Shown here in pieces: positions 17,011 through 26,427 of a stretch of DNA of 64,000 bases; positions within the stretch are counted from its first letter, which is position 1, and the number at the start of each line of letters is the position of its first letter. This DNA comes from Goodfellowiella coeruleoviolacea. GTDB taxonomy: Bacteria > Actinomycetota > Actinomycetes > Mycobacteriales > Pseudonocardiaceae. The stretch lies in NCBI RefSeq assembly GCF_024171785.1, contig NZ_JAMTCK010000010.1:18033-82032 (forward strand), in the 5' to 3' direction. Under the pieces are notes generated by a model that was not told the origin of the DNA, did no database searches, and saw only the letters and a list, made by a program, of their open reading frames with translations. A program made the translations under genes and the position numbers.

Positions 17011-17775
17011 CTACTTGCCGTGCGGGTCGGCCGCGTTGAGGGTGGCCACGACCTGGTCGTAGTCGCCGCGCGCCTCGCCGTAGCGCAGGAACTTCACCCG
17101 CTCCACCTGGATCTCCTTCGCGTCGGGCTGGGACTCCAGCAGCGCGACGACCTCCGCCACGAACTCGTCGAGCGGCATGGCGAACTCGCTGTCCTCCTGG
17201 CCGGGCAGCAGCGCGGTGCGCACGGCCGGCGGTTCCAGTTCCACGACCTTCACGGTGGTGTCGGCGAGTTGCAGCCGGATCGACTCGCTGAGCATGTGGA
17301 TCGCGGCCTTGGACGCGTTGTAGCTCGGCGTGACCTTGAGCGGCGTGAACGCGAGGCCCGAGGAGACGGTCATGATCGTGGCGTCCGGCTGCGCCTGGAG
17401 GTGTTCGACGAACGCGGCGATCAGCCGGATCGGGCCGAGCACGTTGGTCGTGATGACCGACTCGGCCGAGGCGAGGAACGACCCGGGCGCGTGCCAGTCC
17501 TCGACGCGCATGATGCCGGCCATCGTGACCAGGACGTTGAGGTCGGGGTGGCGTGCGAGCACCTGCTTCGCGGCGGCGTCGATGCTGGCGGCGTCGCTGG
17601 TGTCGAGCTGCACGGTGTCGATGCCGGGGTGCTCGGCGGCGATCTGGTCGAGCAGTTCGGCGCGTCGGCCGCCGATGATGACCGTGTTGCCCCTGGCCCG
17701 CAGCTCAAGGGCGAGAGCGAGGCCGATGCCGCTGGTGGAGCCGGGGATGAAGATGGTGTTTCCGGAGATGTTCAT
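17011..17775 (-). CDS. SDR-family oxidoreductase (DltE/YdfG-like)
   Basis: About 254 residues. The cofactor motif is PGSTSGIG, the NAG motif has changed to TMAGI, and the active site has Ser in MTVSSGLA and Tyr/Lys in YNASK. The Arg pair in GGRRAEL after the second strand indicates NADP preference. The C-terminal tail (LEPPAVRTALLPG and onward) fits the DltE-like subgroup that reduces small carbonyls. I start at the ATG at 17775; longer frames reach into the divergent regulator. It is divergent from the MmyB-type regulator at 17877, with a palindrome between them, repeating the layout of the 15.4-15.8 kb unit. Confidence 0.88.
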   Translation of the reverse strand: MNISGNTIFIPGSTSGIGLALALELRARGNTVIIGGRRAELLDQIAAEHPGIDTVQLDTSDAASIDAAAKQVLARHPDLNVLVTMAGIMRVEDWHAPGSFLASAESVITTNVLGPIRLIAAFVEHLQAQPDATIMTVSSGLAFTPLKVTPSYNASKAAIHMLSESIRLQLADTTVKVVELEPPAVRTALLPGQEDSEFAMPLDEFVAEVVALLESQPDAKEIQVERVKFLRYGEARGDYDQVVATLNAADPHGK

Positions 17776-17825
17776 GCTTCGAGCCTGGCCGCTGGAGCGC
17801 GGCTGGGGCAGAGATGGCTCATCGG

Positions 17826-17840
17826 GGGATCCGCGATCCC
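17826..17840. promoter_or_regulatory. Palindromic operator between SDR and second MmyB-type regulator
   Basis: GGGATCCGCGATCCC is a perfect inverted repeat (6-base arms, 3-base centre) lying 36 bases before the regulator start and 50 before the divergent SDR. Length and place match the palindrome in the paralogous unit at 15760, but the sequence differs, as expected for two regulators with separate specificity. Confidence 0.55.
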
Positions 17841-17876
17841 TGGTTCGCACCTGGGCCGGCGGCCGATACTGGGCGC

Positions 17877-18725
17877 ATGGATCGTGTGGCACTGGCGGAC
17901 TTCCTGCGGCGACGGCGTGCGGCGCTGCGGCCCGAGGACATCGGGCTCGCCGCTGGCGCGCGTCGGCGGGCCCCGGGGCTGCGGCGCGAGGAGGTCGCGG
18001 CGCTCGCCGCGATGTCGACCGACTACTACACCCGCCTGGAACAGCAGCGCGGTCCACAACCCAGTGAGCAGATGCTCACCGCGCTCGCCCGCGCGTTGCG
18101 CCTGACCACCGGGGAACGGGACTACCTGTTCCACGTGGCGGGACGCAACGCCCCGTCGCACGAGTCGGCGGCCACGCACGTGGCACCCGCGTTGCTGCGC
18201 GTGCTCGACCGCCTCGCGGACACCCCGGCGCTCATCCTGTCCAACCTGGGCGAGACGCTGGTGCAGAACCGGATGGCCGACGCGCTGTTCGGTGACAGGT
18301 CGGGCTACACGGGGCTGGCCCGCAGCGAGATCTACCGCTGGTTCACCGACCCGGCCGAGCGGCTGCGCTACCCCGAGGACGACCGCGACCGGCAGAGCCG
18401 CGCCCAGGTCGCGAACCTGCGCGCCGCCTACGGGTCGATGGGCCCGAACTCGCGGGCCGGCGAGCTGGTGCGGGCGCTGCAGAAGGTGAGCGCGGAGTTC
18501 GCCGGGCTGTGGGAGCGGCACGAGGTCGCCAAGCGCTTCGCGGACCACAAGACGCTCATCCACCCCGAACTCGGGCCGATCGAACTGGACTGCCAGGTGC
18601 TGTTCACCGAGGACCAGTCGCAGGCGCTGCTCGTGCTCACCGCGGCCCCGCGCACCGAGGACGACGAGAAGCTGCGGCTGCTCGCCGTGCTGGGGCAGGA
18701 GCGCTTCGTCGAGACACCGCGCTGA
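17877..18725 (+). CDS. XRE-family regulator with MmyB-like ligand domain (second copy)
   Basis: About 282 residues. It shares the GLRREEVAALAAMSTDYYTRLEQQ HTH signature with the protein at 15811, so the two are paralogues. The MmyB-like domain contains LILSNLGETLVQNRMADALFG and LIHPELGPIELDCQVLF. I start at the ATG at 17877, which opens MDRVALADFLRRRR, the usual family start; an upstream in-frame start would place 21 residues across the operator palindrome. It probably controls the divergent SDR and the tautomerase downstream of it. Confidence 0.88.
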   Translation: MDRVALADFLRRRRAALRPEDIGLAAGARRRAPGLRREEVAALAAMSTDYYTRLEQQRGPQPSEQMLTALARALRLTTGERDYLFHVAGRNAPSHESAATHVAPALLRVLDRLADTPALILSNLGETLVQNRMADALFGDRSGYTGLARSEIYRWFTDPAERLRYPEDDRDRQSRAQVANLRAAYGSMGPNSRAGELVRALQKVSAEFAGLWERHEVAKRFADHKTLIHPELGPIELDCQVLFTEDQSQALLVLTAAPRTEDDEKLRLLAVLGQERFVETPR

Positions 18726-18786
18726 CCACGACGACACCACCCGCCCGCCCACCCGTTGACCAGGGGCGGCGGGAACCGCGGGCCGG

Positions 18787-19605
18787 TCAGGAACGTGCCG
18801 GGAGGCCGAACCAGCGCTGCCCGGCCGCCCGGAGCGCGTCCAGTTCAGCGGCGTCCGGTCGCGCTGCGGCGGATGCCCAGGCCACGTGGGAATCCGGCCG
18901 GAGGAGCAGCGCGGTGGGCGCGGGGTGCTGCGGGCGTGCCGTGACGACGTCGATCTGGCCCTGCCACTCGGGCAGCGCCGCCGCGAGCGCCGCGTCCTCG
19001 GTCAGGTCCAGCAGCACCGGCCGACCCGTTCTGGTCAGCTCGGCCAGGCGGACCGTGCCGGTCGGGGTGCGCAGGTCCAGGTCCGGGGCGAACCGGCCGA
19101 TGAGCGGGTGCGTGTCGGGTCCACCCATGTCGTAGCGGGTGTCGGCGCCCGAGACCAGTTCGGCGAGGCGCCGCACGGTGTCCCGGTCGCGGAGCAGTTC
19201 GGTGAACACCTCGCGCAGTCCGGTGACGTCGCTGCCCGGGGCGATGAGCGCCGACTGCGCCTGCGCGTTCAGCACCATGCGCTGGGCCGCTGCTCGCCGC
19301 TCCACCGCGTAGCTGTCCAGCAGACCGGGTGGGGCGCCGCCGCGGATCTCGGCGGCGAGCTTCCAGCCGAGGTTGATCGCGTCCTGCAGACCGAGGTTGA
19401 GCCCGGGCCCGCCCCCGGTGGCGGAGTACACGTGGGCGGCGTCGCCGACCAGGAACACCCGGCCGGTGGCGAACCGCTCGGCGACCCGGGTGTTGCCGCC
19501 GGTCAGCCGGCGCAGCACGTGCGGGCCCGCGCCCTCGGGCCGGCCAAGCGGCACGTCAACGCCGAGCACGCGGCGGACGCTGCCCCGCAACTCGTCGAGG
19601 CTCAT
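18787..19605 (-). pseudogene. N-terminally truncated FAD aromatic hydroxylase
   Basis: About 272 residues from an ATG with GAAGAAGG upstream. The sequence matches the C-terminal half of class A flavin monooxygenases (about 500 residues; PgaE/RdmE-like). It keeps the second FAD motif [23 protein letters not shown], the adjoining [11 protein letters not shown], and a thioredoxin-like C-terminal domain. The first half, with the GxGxxG dinucleotide fold and the substrate domain, is absent, and the 340 bases upstream contain no trace of it in any frame. Without that fold it should not bind FAD, so I treat it as a relic. The truncated frame itself has no stops and is preceded by a palindromic operator, so it could still be expressed. 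Confidence 0.75.
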
Positions 19606-19627
19606 CGGGGGCCTTCTTCCCATCGCG

Positions 19628-19652
19628 CTTAAGGTACTCGAAGTACCCTAAG
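19628..19652. promoter_or_regulatory. Palindromic operator before the truncated monooxygenase
   Basis: Two 10-base arms, CTTAAGGTAC and GTACCCTAAG, flank TCGAA with one mismatch. It lies 23 bases upstream of the chosen start. The size and symmetry suit a TetR- or MarR-type repressor, but no such gene is adjacent. Confidence 0.55.
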
Positions 19653-19909
19653 TGGGCGGAGATGTGGAAAGCAAACAGGATGATCAGAGTACTAGCGGTA
19701 CCGTTCGTCAGAACGCGGGTGATCGGCCGGCGCCCGGTGGGGCAGCCAGTCGCCGGCCAGGGCGGTCCACCGGCCGGACACCGGAGCGGGCTGACCGGTC
19801 GAACCCGCCGAGCGGGACGACCCCTGGCGGCAACGGCAGCGGGGCGGCCACCAGGTCAGGTGACCGCCCCACGGGGTGTGCGTCTCGGCTCGGCGCCGAC
19901 GCCCGGAAC

Positions 19910-19932
19910 GGGCCGGTTCCCGGAACCGGCCC
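19910..19932. terminator. Terminator hairpin after the xylanase
   Basis: A 23-base perfect inverted repeat, GGGCCGGTTCC and GGAACCGGCCC around one base, 13 bases past the xylanase stop. There is no U tract, as is common for GC-rich actinomycete terminators. Confidence 0.65.
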
Positions 19933-19944
19933 GCCGCCGGGTTG

Positions 19945-21393
<1,449 letters not shown>

Positions 21394-21623
21394 CTACCAG
21401 CGCTGAACAGCGGAACTCGCGGGCCTGAACCGACCGGCATTCAGGGGTATTCATTCGGTCGGGTGGCCCATCTCCGGGTGGATCGAGTGCGCGCAGGCCT
21501 GCCGGAAGGCGACAAAACACCAGGTCGAGATGGGTATGCTTGGGTAGCGCGGCGACCTGGGGGCTCAGTGGTCGGTCGGGTGATCGACGAGTCGCTGGGG
21601 CTGAAAGAGTGCCCAGATCGGTC

Positions 21624-21634
21624 CGAAAGTTTCG
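21624..21634. promoter_or_regulatory. Upstream xylan-box-like palindrome
   Basis: CGAAAGTTTCG, a perfect palindrome around one base, about 340 bases before the xylanase start. It matches the same hemicellulase-operator pattern as the element at 21358-21366. Confidence 0.4.
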
Positions 21635-22185
21635 AAATCCCGGCCGGGTGTGATCGGCGGCGCGCGAACTGACTGGTGTGCGCGGGTACCCGGGTGGTGC
21701 CAGGTCCTGGCCGACTGCCGGACCGGGTCAGCCGCGTCGGTGGCGCGGCACCAGCAGGCCGACCGCCGCGATGCTCAGGCGGGGGCCGGCCGCGGTGGGC
21801 GGCGTGGGTCCGAGAAGGATACTGCGATGGGCGCTGTCGGCGCGTCGGCCTGGGGCAGCCGGCCGACCCTGGTCGGGCACAAGGCGGACCCGGCCAGGAC
21901 CAGGGGCCGCATGCCGGTGCGGGGTAGTTGGCAGCGGCATCATCGGCTGGGCGGCGAACCGCGCGTCCACGATGGTGAAGGCGGTGGGCGGGAGCACGCC
22001 CACCGCGTTCGGCCCGACGGCTGGCACGGACGTGTCCGGCCGTGGTCGGCGCGACCCGGGATCACTCGCCGCAGGGACGGTCGCGCACGTCTGCTGACTG
22101 CTGGCTGTGCTGGCTCGAAGCGATCACTTGCATCGCGCGCCAAGAGGGCCGACGTCGCCCTGGCCGGAGCGCCGGACAGCGGCGG

Positions 22186-22215
22186 CGCCGGCCGGTCGGC
22201 AGCGACCGGTTGGCG
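22186..22215. terminator. Terminator hairpin after the methyltransferase
   Basis: Stem CCGGTCG with CGACCGG and a GCAG loop, extended after a 2-base mismatch by CGCC with GGCG. It lies 20 bases past the methyltransferase stop and should end the minus-strand transcripts of the polyketide cluster. Confidence 0.55.
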
Positions 22216-22234
22216 CTGTTTCGGAGTCGGGGTG

Positions 22235-23218
22235 TCAGGAGACGCGGGTCGCCAGGTAGTGCCGGTAGGACCGGATCGGCGCCTTGTCCAAACTGGACAG
22301 ACCGCCGATCTTGCGGGCGAACTTCGCCACCGCCGAGGTGCTGGCGTCGCCGGTGAACAGCGCGCCGAACGCCGCCGTCCAGCAGGGCTCGCCGATGATC
22401 CGATGCAGCAGCGGTGCCTTCTGCTTCGCGAACGTTTCCCGGAGGTGGCTTCCCGGCGCCATCCGCTGCCGGACCGCCTTGCTGACCTGTGGCGAGATGT
22501 CGGTCTCGGACAGCCATTCCAGCTGGGTGTTGGTGGACTTCGCCTGGTTGAAGTTCACCGTGTGCAGGTCGTTGAACAGGTCGACCATGGAGAAGTGGCC
22601 GCCCGGCTTGAGCACTCGCGCCACCTCGGCGAGGAACCTGTCCAGGTGCGGGTAGTTGTGGCAGCTCTCCAGATTGATCACCACGTCGAAGGAGCCGTCG
22701 TCGAACGGAATGTCCTCGGCGTCACCGACCGTGTAGGAAAGCGTTTTCCCGCGGGCGTGCCGCGCGTTCGCCCGGGCGACCGCGGTCTTGGAGAGGTCCA
22801 CCCCGCGCAGTTCCGCCCCGTCGAGCACCCTGGAGAGGAAGTTGAGCCCGCCACCGATGCCGCTGCCCACTTCGAGCACCCGCTTCCCCCGGTAGTCCGA
22901 AAGCTTCCGGGGAACCTGGCGCAGGGTGTAGTAGTACAGCTGCTCGCAGAGGCCGTCGCTGCCGAAACGGTTGTAGCCGGGGATGATCTCCTCGATCTCC
23001 TGGTGCAGCTTGGGGTCGTCGTACCCCCAGTTCCACATCTGGACCAGGTCCCAGCTGGTGGCGAGCATGTTGTACACGGTGGAGACCACCCGTTTGGCCT
23101 CGGTGGCCTCCTGGCTGCTGTGGCCGGCACCGGTGTCCGCGACGATCAACCGGTCGATCACCTCGGACATCCGGCTCACGTCCTGCAGACGGTCAGCAGG
23201 TGGCTTTGTCTGGACCAC
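22235..23218 (-). CDS. SAM-dependent methyltransferase of the polyketide cluster
   Basis: About 327 residues. The class I SAM-binding motif I is VLEVGSGIGGGLNF, then GVDLSK (acidic end of strand two), GDAEDIPF and SFDVVINLESCHNYPH, and the post-motif VLKPGGHFSMVDLF. It resembles small-molecule methyltransferases such as the phthiotriol/phenolic-lipid O-methyltransferases, so O-methylation of the polyketide is the best guess. The start is uncertain: I take GTG at 23218 because GGGAG lies 7 bases upstream, but an in-frame ATG at 23290 follows TATGCT by 9 bases and could be leaderless. It lies at the edge of the cluster, downstream of the LAL regulator on the same strand. Confidence 0.82.
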   Translation of the reverse strand: MVQTKPPADRLQDVSRMSEVIDRLIVADTGAGHSSQEATEAKRVVSTVYNMLATSWDLVQMWNWGYDDPKLHQEIEEIIPGYNRFGSDGLCEQLYYYTLRQVPRKLSDYRGKRVLEVGSGIGGGLNFLSRVLDGAELRGVDLSKTAVARANARHARGKTLSYTVGDAEDIPFDDGSFDVVINLESCHNYPHLDRFLAEVARVLKPGGHFSMVDLFNDLHTVNFNQAKSTNTQLEWLSETDISPQVSKAVRQRMAPGSHLRETFAKQKAPLLHRIIGEPCWTAAFGALFTGDASTSAVAKFARKIGGLSSLDKAPIRSYRHYLATRVS

Positions 23219-23440
23219 GACCGTTCTCCCTTGGTCGTCGGGGAATTGGGCGCGAAATACCGGGAAAGACCTCCCGGTGCCCTTATGCATTCACCGTAGC
23301 ATACGAATCGGACCTGGTGTGGAATTTTTCCGGATTGCCGGCGGGATGCGGTCGTGCTGTTTTTTTGTTTCGCTCGGCGCGGCCGATTTCCCTTTGCGCC
23401 GTCCGGGTGAGTTCGGGTGGTGGGTCGAGGGGGAACGGCG

Positions 23441-26179
23441 TCAGGAGGCGCGCTGGTCCGGCACGGAGGCGCCCGCCTCGGCCCGGAGCATGCCGATGAG
23501 GTCGGTGCGCCGGCTGACGTTGAACTTCCGGAATATCTTGGTGAGGTGCTGCTCCACGGTGCTCGTGGACAGGTAGAGCCGCTGGCCGATCTCGCGGTTG
23601 GTGAGCCCCTTCACCGCGAGCCGGGCCACCCGGCCCTCGGCGTCGGTGAGTTCCGGGTAGTGGTCGTTCTCGCCGAGCATGTCGGCCACGTCGAACCGCT
23701 CGCCACCCAGCAGCAGCTCGCGGGTTTCCCCTTCGCACTCGCAGGACCGGGCCACCTCCATGGCCCGGCGGGCCACCGTGCGCGAGCGCTTGGAGTCGCC
23801 GCGCGCGTAGTGCTCGTTGCTCAGCTGGGCCAGCGCCAGCGCGAACTCGCGGTGGTGCCCGGAGTTCTCCAGCACGCCCACGGCGCGCTGCAGCAGGGGC
23901 AGACGCTGGTCGGCCTCGCCGAGGCGGCCGAGCAGCCGCAGCGCGACGGCCCCGAGGTACGCCGACCGGCCGGCGGCCTGCTTGACCTGGTCCTCCAGGG
24001 CGGACCGGGCGTCGTCGGGCCGGCCCAGTGCGGCGTAGGCCTCGCCGAGCCCGATCCGCCACGGTGCCAGGGCGGACAGCTCGATGCCCCAGTCGGCCAG
24101 GACCTTGCCGCAGCGGCGGAAGTCGTCGATGGCCGCGTACGGGCGGTCGCTCGCGAGTGCGTGCCGACCCCGGGCGTACAGGTAGGGCAGGCCGAAGGTG
24201 GAGCCGAGCAGGTCGGGCGGGAGCGGTTGGCGCAGCAGTTCCTCGGCCTCGTCGAGCGCCCCGGTCTGGACGTGGGCGGCGATCAGCGTGCCGAGCGGGT
24301 AGCCGATGGCCACCCCCCAGCTCGCCCGCGACATCAGCTCCAGCGCCGCGTCCGCCTCGCTCGCCGCCACCGATGCCCGGCCGCGGCGCAGCGCCACGTC
24401 GGCGCTCACCGCGGTCACCACCGCGGTGAGGGTGACCAGACCGCGTCCGTGGAAGTCGGTGACCAGCCGCTCGCACCAGCTCTCGGCCCGGTCCAGCTCG
24501 TTGACCAGCACGAGGGTGAGCAGGGCGGCCAGGACCGTCTCGACCGGCGGGTCGGTGCGCTCACAGCTCTGCAGGACGGCGTCCGCCCCCGCGGCCACGT
24601 GCGCCACCCGCTCCTGCCGGATCACGCAGATCAGCGTGGCGAGCGCGCGGATGCCCGGGTCGCTGTTGCGCCGGTCGAGCGTGCGGTCGGTCGGCGAGCC
24701 GGCGAGCGCCGCCGGGTTGAGGAACTCCAGCCAGGTGTGCGCGGCCTGGGTGCTGCTGCTGATCGCCGAACGGGGCGCACCGCCCAGGTCGGACCGGGTG
24801 ATTTCGAGGACCTGGTCGAAGTGGCCGGCCCAGAGCAGGCTGCTCAGCAGCGATTCGACGCCCCGCTCGTCGAGCTGGCCCGCGCGCAGCGCGGCCCGCA
24901 GGTCGGGCAGGTGGCTGGTGACGGCTGAGGGCGCAATGCGCCACTTGGCGCGGACGAGGGTGACCAGGGCCGAGGCCCGCGCGCCGGGCTCCAGGTCGGC
25001 GCGCAGTGCGAAGTCGGCGTTGTCCACGGCGACGGTCAACCGGCCGGAGCGCAGCGCCTCGTCGGCCGCGTCGACCATGACCTCGGCCGCCCACGCCGTG
25101 CCCAGCTCGCCCGAGAGCAGCACGTGCCGGGCGATCGCCGTGGCGGCGGCGCCCTCCGCGTAGAGCAGCTCGGCCACCCGCCAGTTGAGCAGCGCGCGCT
25201 CGGCGGCCGGGGTGGCCTCGATCAGGGCGGCGCGGGCCTCGGGATGCCGGAACCGGCCGGCGGCGTCGAGCAGGCCCATGCTGGTCAGCTCGACGACGCA
25301 GCGCCTGATCTCCTCGGTGTCGAGCCGCAGCAGGCGTTTGAGCAGGCGCTGCGGGGAGACGCGGTCGAGCACGGCCAGACAGCGGGCCACCGCGAGCAGG
25401 GCCTCGTCACCGCGGTGCACGCAGGCCGACACGGCGGACTTGAACAGGGCGTCGGCGGGCACGAGCGCGGACTCGGGGGCCGGCTCACCGCCGTTGGCGG
25501 TGCCTCGGTACTCGCCGTCCGCGATGAGCGCGCCCAGCAGCAGCGGATTGCCGCCGCTGGCGTGGTGGTAGGCCGCGGCGCGGGCCGAGTTGGCCGGCAC
25601 GTCGAGCAGTTCGGCCACGGCCGCGTTGCTCAGCAGCCCGAGCCGCAGCCGCCGGCAGGGGAGGTAGCGGTGCAGTTCGGCGTCGAAGGAGGGGATGGTG
25701 GCCCAGGCCGAGTCGCTGGCCAGGAGCAGCACCAGCACGTGCCGGCTGCCGAGGCGGCGCTGCAGGTGCAGCAGGATGCCTCGGGACTTCGGGTCGGTGT
25801 GCTCGATGTTGTCGATGCAGAGCAGGGTGGGCTGCTCGCCGATGCGGTCGAGCAGCTCCGAACAGATCCGCTCGGCCGGTCGCGCCCCGCGTTCCGGGCC
25901 GGCCTCGTGCAGGTACGCCTCCAGTTCCTGTTCGATGCCCGCGCTCTGCCACAGCTGCCGGGCCACGCCGTAGGCCACGCTGGTCTCGGCCGGCGACCCA
26001 GCCGCGGTCAGCACGAGGGCGCCGGAGCCGGAAACGACGGAAGCGACCTCTCGCATGAGCCGGGTCCGCCCCGAACCCGCCGCGCCGGACACAACGACGA
26101 TCTCACTGCCCGACGTTCGGCATCGGTCGAAGGCGGCAGTGATGGCCGCCAACTCTTCCGCACGTTCCACGAATCGCAC
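23441..26179 (-). CDS. LAL-family (large LuxR-type) pathway regulator
   Basis: About 912 residues. LAL proteins combine an N-terminal AAA-like ATPase with a C-terminal LuxR HTH and usually activate polyketide clusters (PikD type). The GTG at 26179 follows GGGGAG by 7 bases and gives the usual opening VRFVERAEELA; an upstream TTG at 26239 lacks a site. Walker A reads GAAGSGRT with Arg38 where Lys is expected. Walker B is PTLLCIDNIEHTD. The HTH near the C-terminus reads TDAEGRVARLAVKGLTNREI followed by the recognition-helix segment STSTVEQHLTKIF. It lies between the PKS genes and the methyltransferase, so it is the likely cluster-specific activator. Confidence 0.92.
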   Translation of the reverse strand: MRFVERAEELAAITAAFDRCRTSGSEIVVVSGAAGSGRTRLMREVASVVSGSGALVLTAAGSPAETSVAYGVARQLWQSAGIEQELEAYLHEAGPERGARPAERICSELLDRIGEQPTLLCIDNIEHTDPKSRGILLHLQRRLGSRHVLVLLLASDSAWATIPSFDAELHRYLPCRRLRLGLLSNAAVAELLDVPANSARAAAYHHASGGNPLLLGALIADGEYRGTANGGEPAPESALVPADALFKSAVSACVHRGDEALLAVARCLAVLDRVSPQRLLKRLLRLDTEEIRRCVVELTSMGLLDAAGRFRHPEARAALIEATPAAERALLNWRVAELLYAEGAAATAIARHVLLSGELGTAWAAEVMVDAADEALRSGRLTVAVDNADFALRADLEPGARASALVTLVRAKWRIAPSAVTSHLPDLRAALRAGQLDERGVESLLSSLLWAGHFDQVLEITRSDLGGAPRSAISSSTQAAHTWLEFLNPAALAGSPTDRTLDRRNSDPGIRALATLICVIRQERVAHVAAGADAVLQSCERTDPPVETVLAALLTLVLVNELDRAESWCERLVTDFHGRGLVTLTAVVTAVSADVALRRGRASVAASEADAALELMSRASWGVAIGYPLGTLIAAHVQTGALDEAEELLRQPLPPDLLGSTFGLPYLYARGRHALASDRPYAAIDDFRRCGKVLADWGIELSALAPWRIGLGEAYAALGRPDDARSALEDQVKQAAGRSAYLGAVALRLLGRLGEADQRLPLLQRAVGVLENSGHHREFALALAQLSNEHYARGDSKRSRTVARRAMEVARSCECEGETRELLLGGERFDVADMLGENDHYPELTDAEGRVARLAVKGLTNREIGQRLYLSTSTVEQHLTKIFRKFNVSRRTDLIGMLRAEAGASVPDQRAS

Positions 26180-26302
26180 CGACAACTCCCCTCGCGATCT
26201 GGGATGTCTGGCGCCATACGGTTGGGCTGCGATGGCCAACGTAGCGCGCCGAACCTGGAAAAAAATTATCAGAAAGAGCGCGTGCTGAGCCGGCCGTCAT
26301 CC

Positions 26303-26324
26303 CGGGGTGCCTCTTTGTACCCCG
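26303..26324. terminator. Inverted repeat between the monomodular PKS and the LAL gene
   Basis: CGGGGT and ACCCCG separated by 10 bases, about 105 bases past the PKS stop and 125 before the LAL start. A/T-rich sequence at 26260-26275 next to it may hold a LAL promoter. It could be a weak terminator or an operator. Confidence 0.3.
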
Positions 26325-26427
26325 CGATCTGCCACGAAATGACATTCTTCAATGTGGTGGTGAAAATTCCCCGTTCGTGCGATTGACTGGTTTATCCAGT
26401 GGTTATCGGTATGCGTGTGTTGCTCGG

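Noticed and set aside
21650..23299. Plus-strand frame of about 549 codons over the methyltransferase
   Set aside because: Most of it is antisense to a clear methyltransferase, and the upstream part has non-coding composition.
26180..26239. TTG start of the LAL regulator 20 codons upstream
   Set aside because: It has no ribosome site, while the GTG at 26179 has one and gives the usual family N-terminus.
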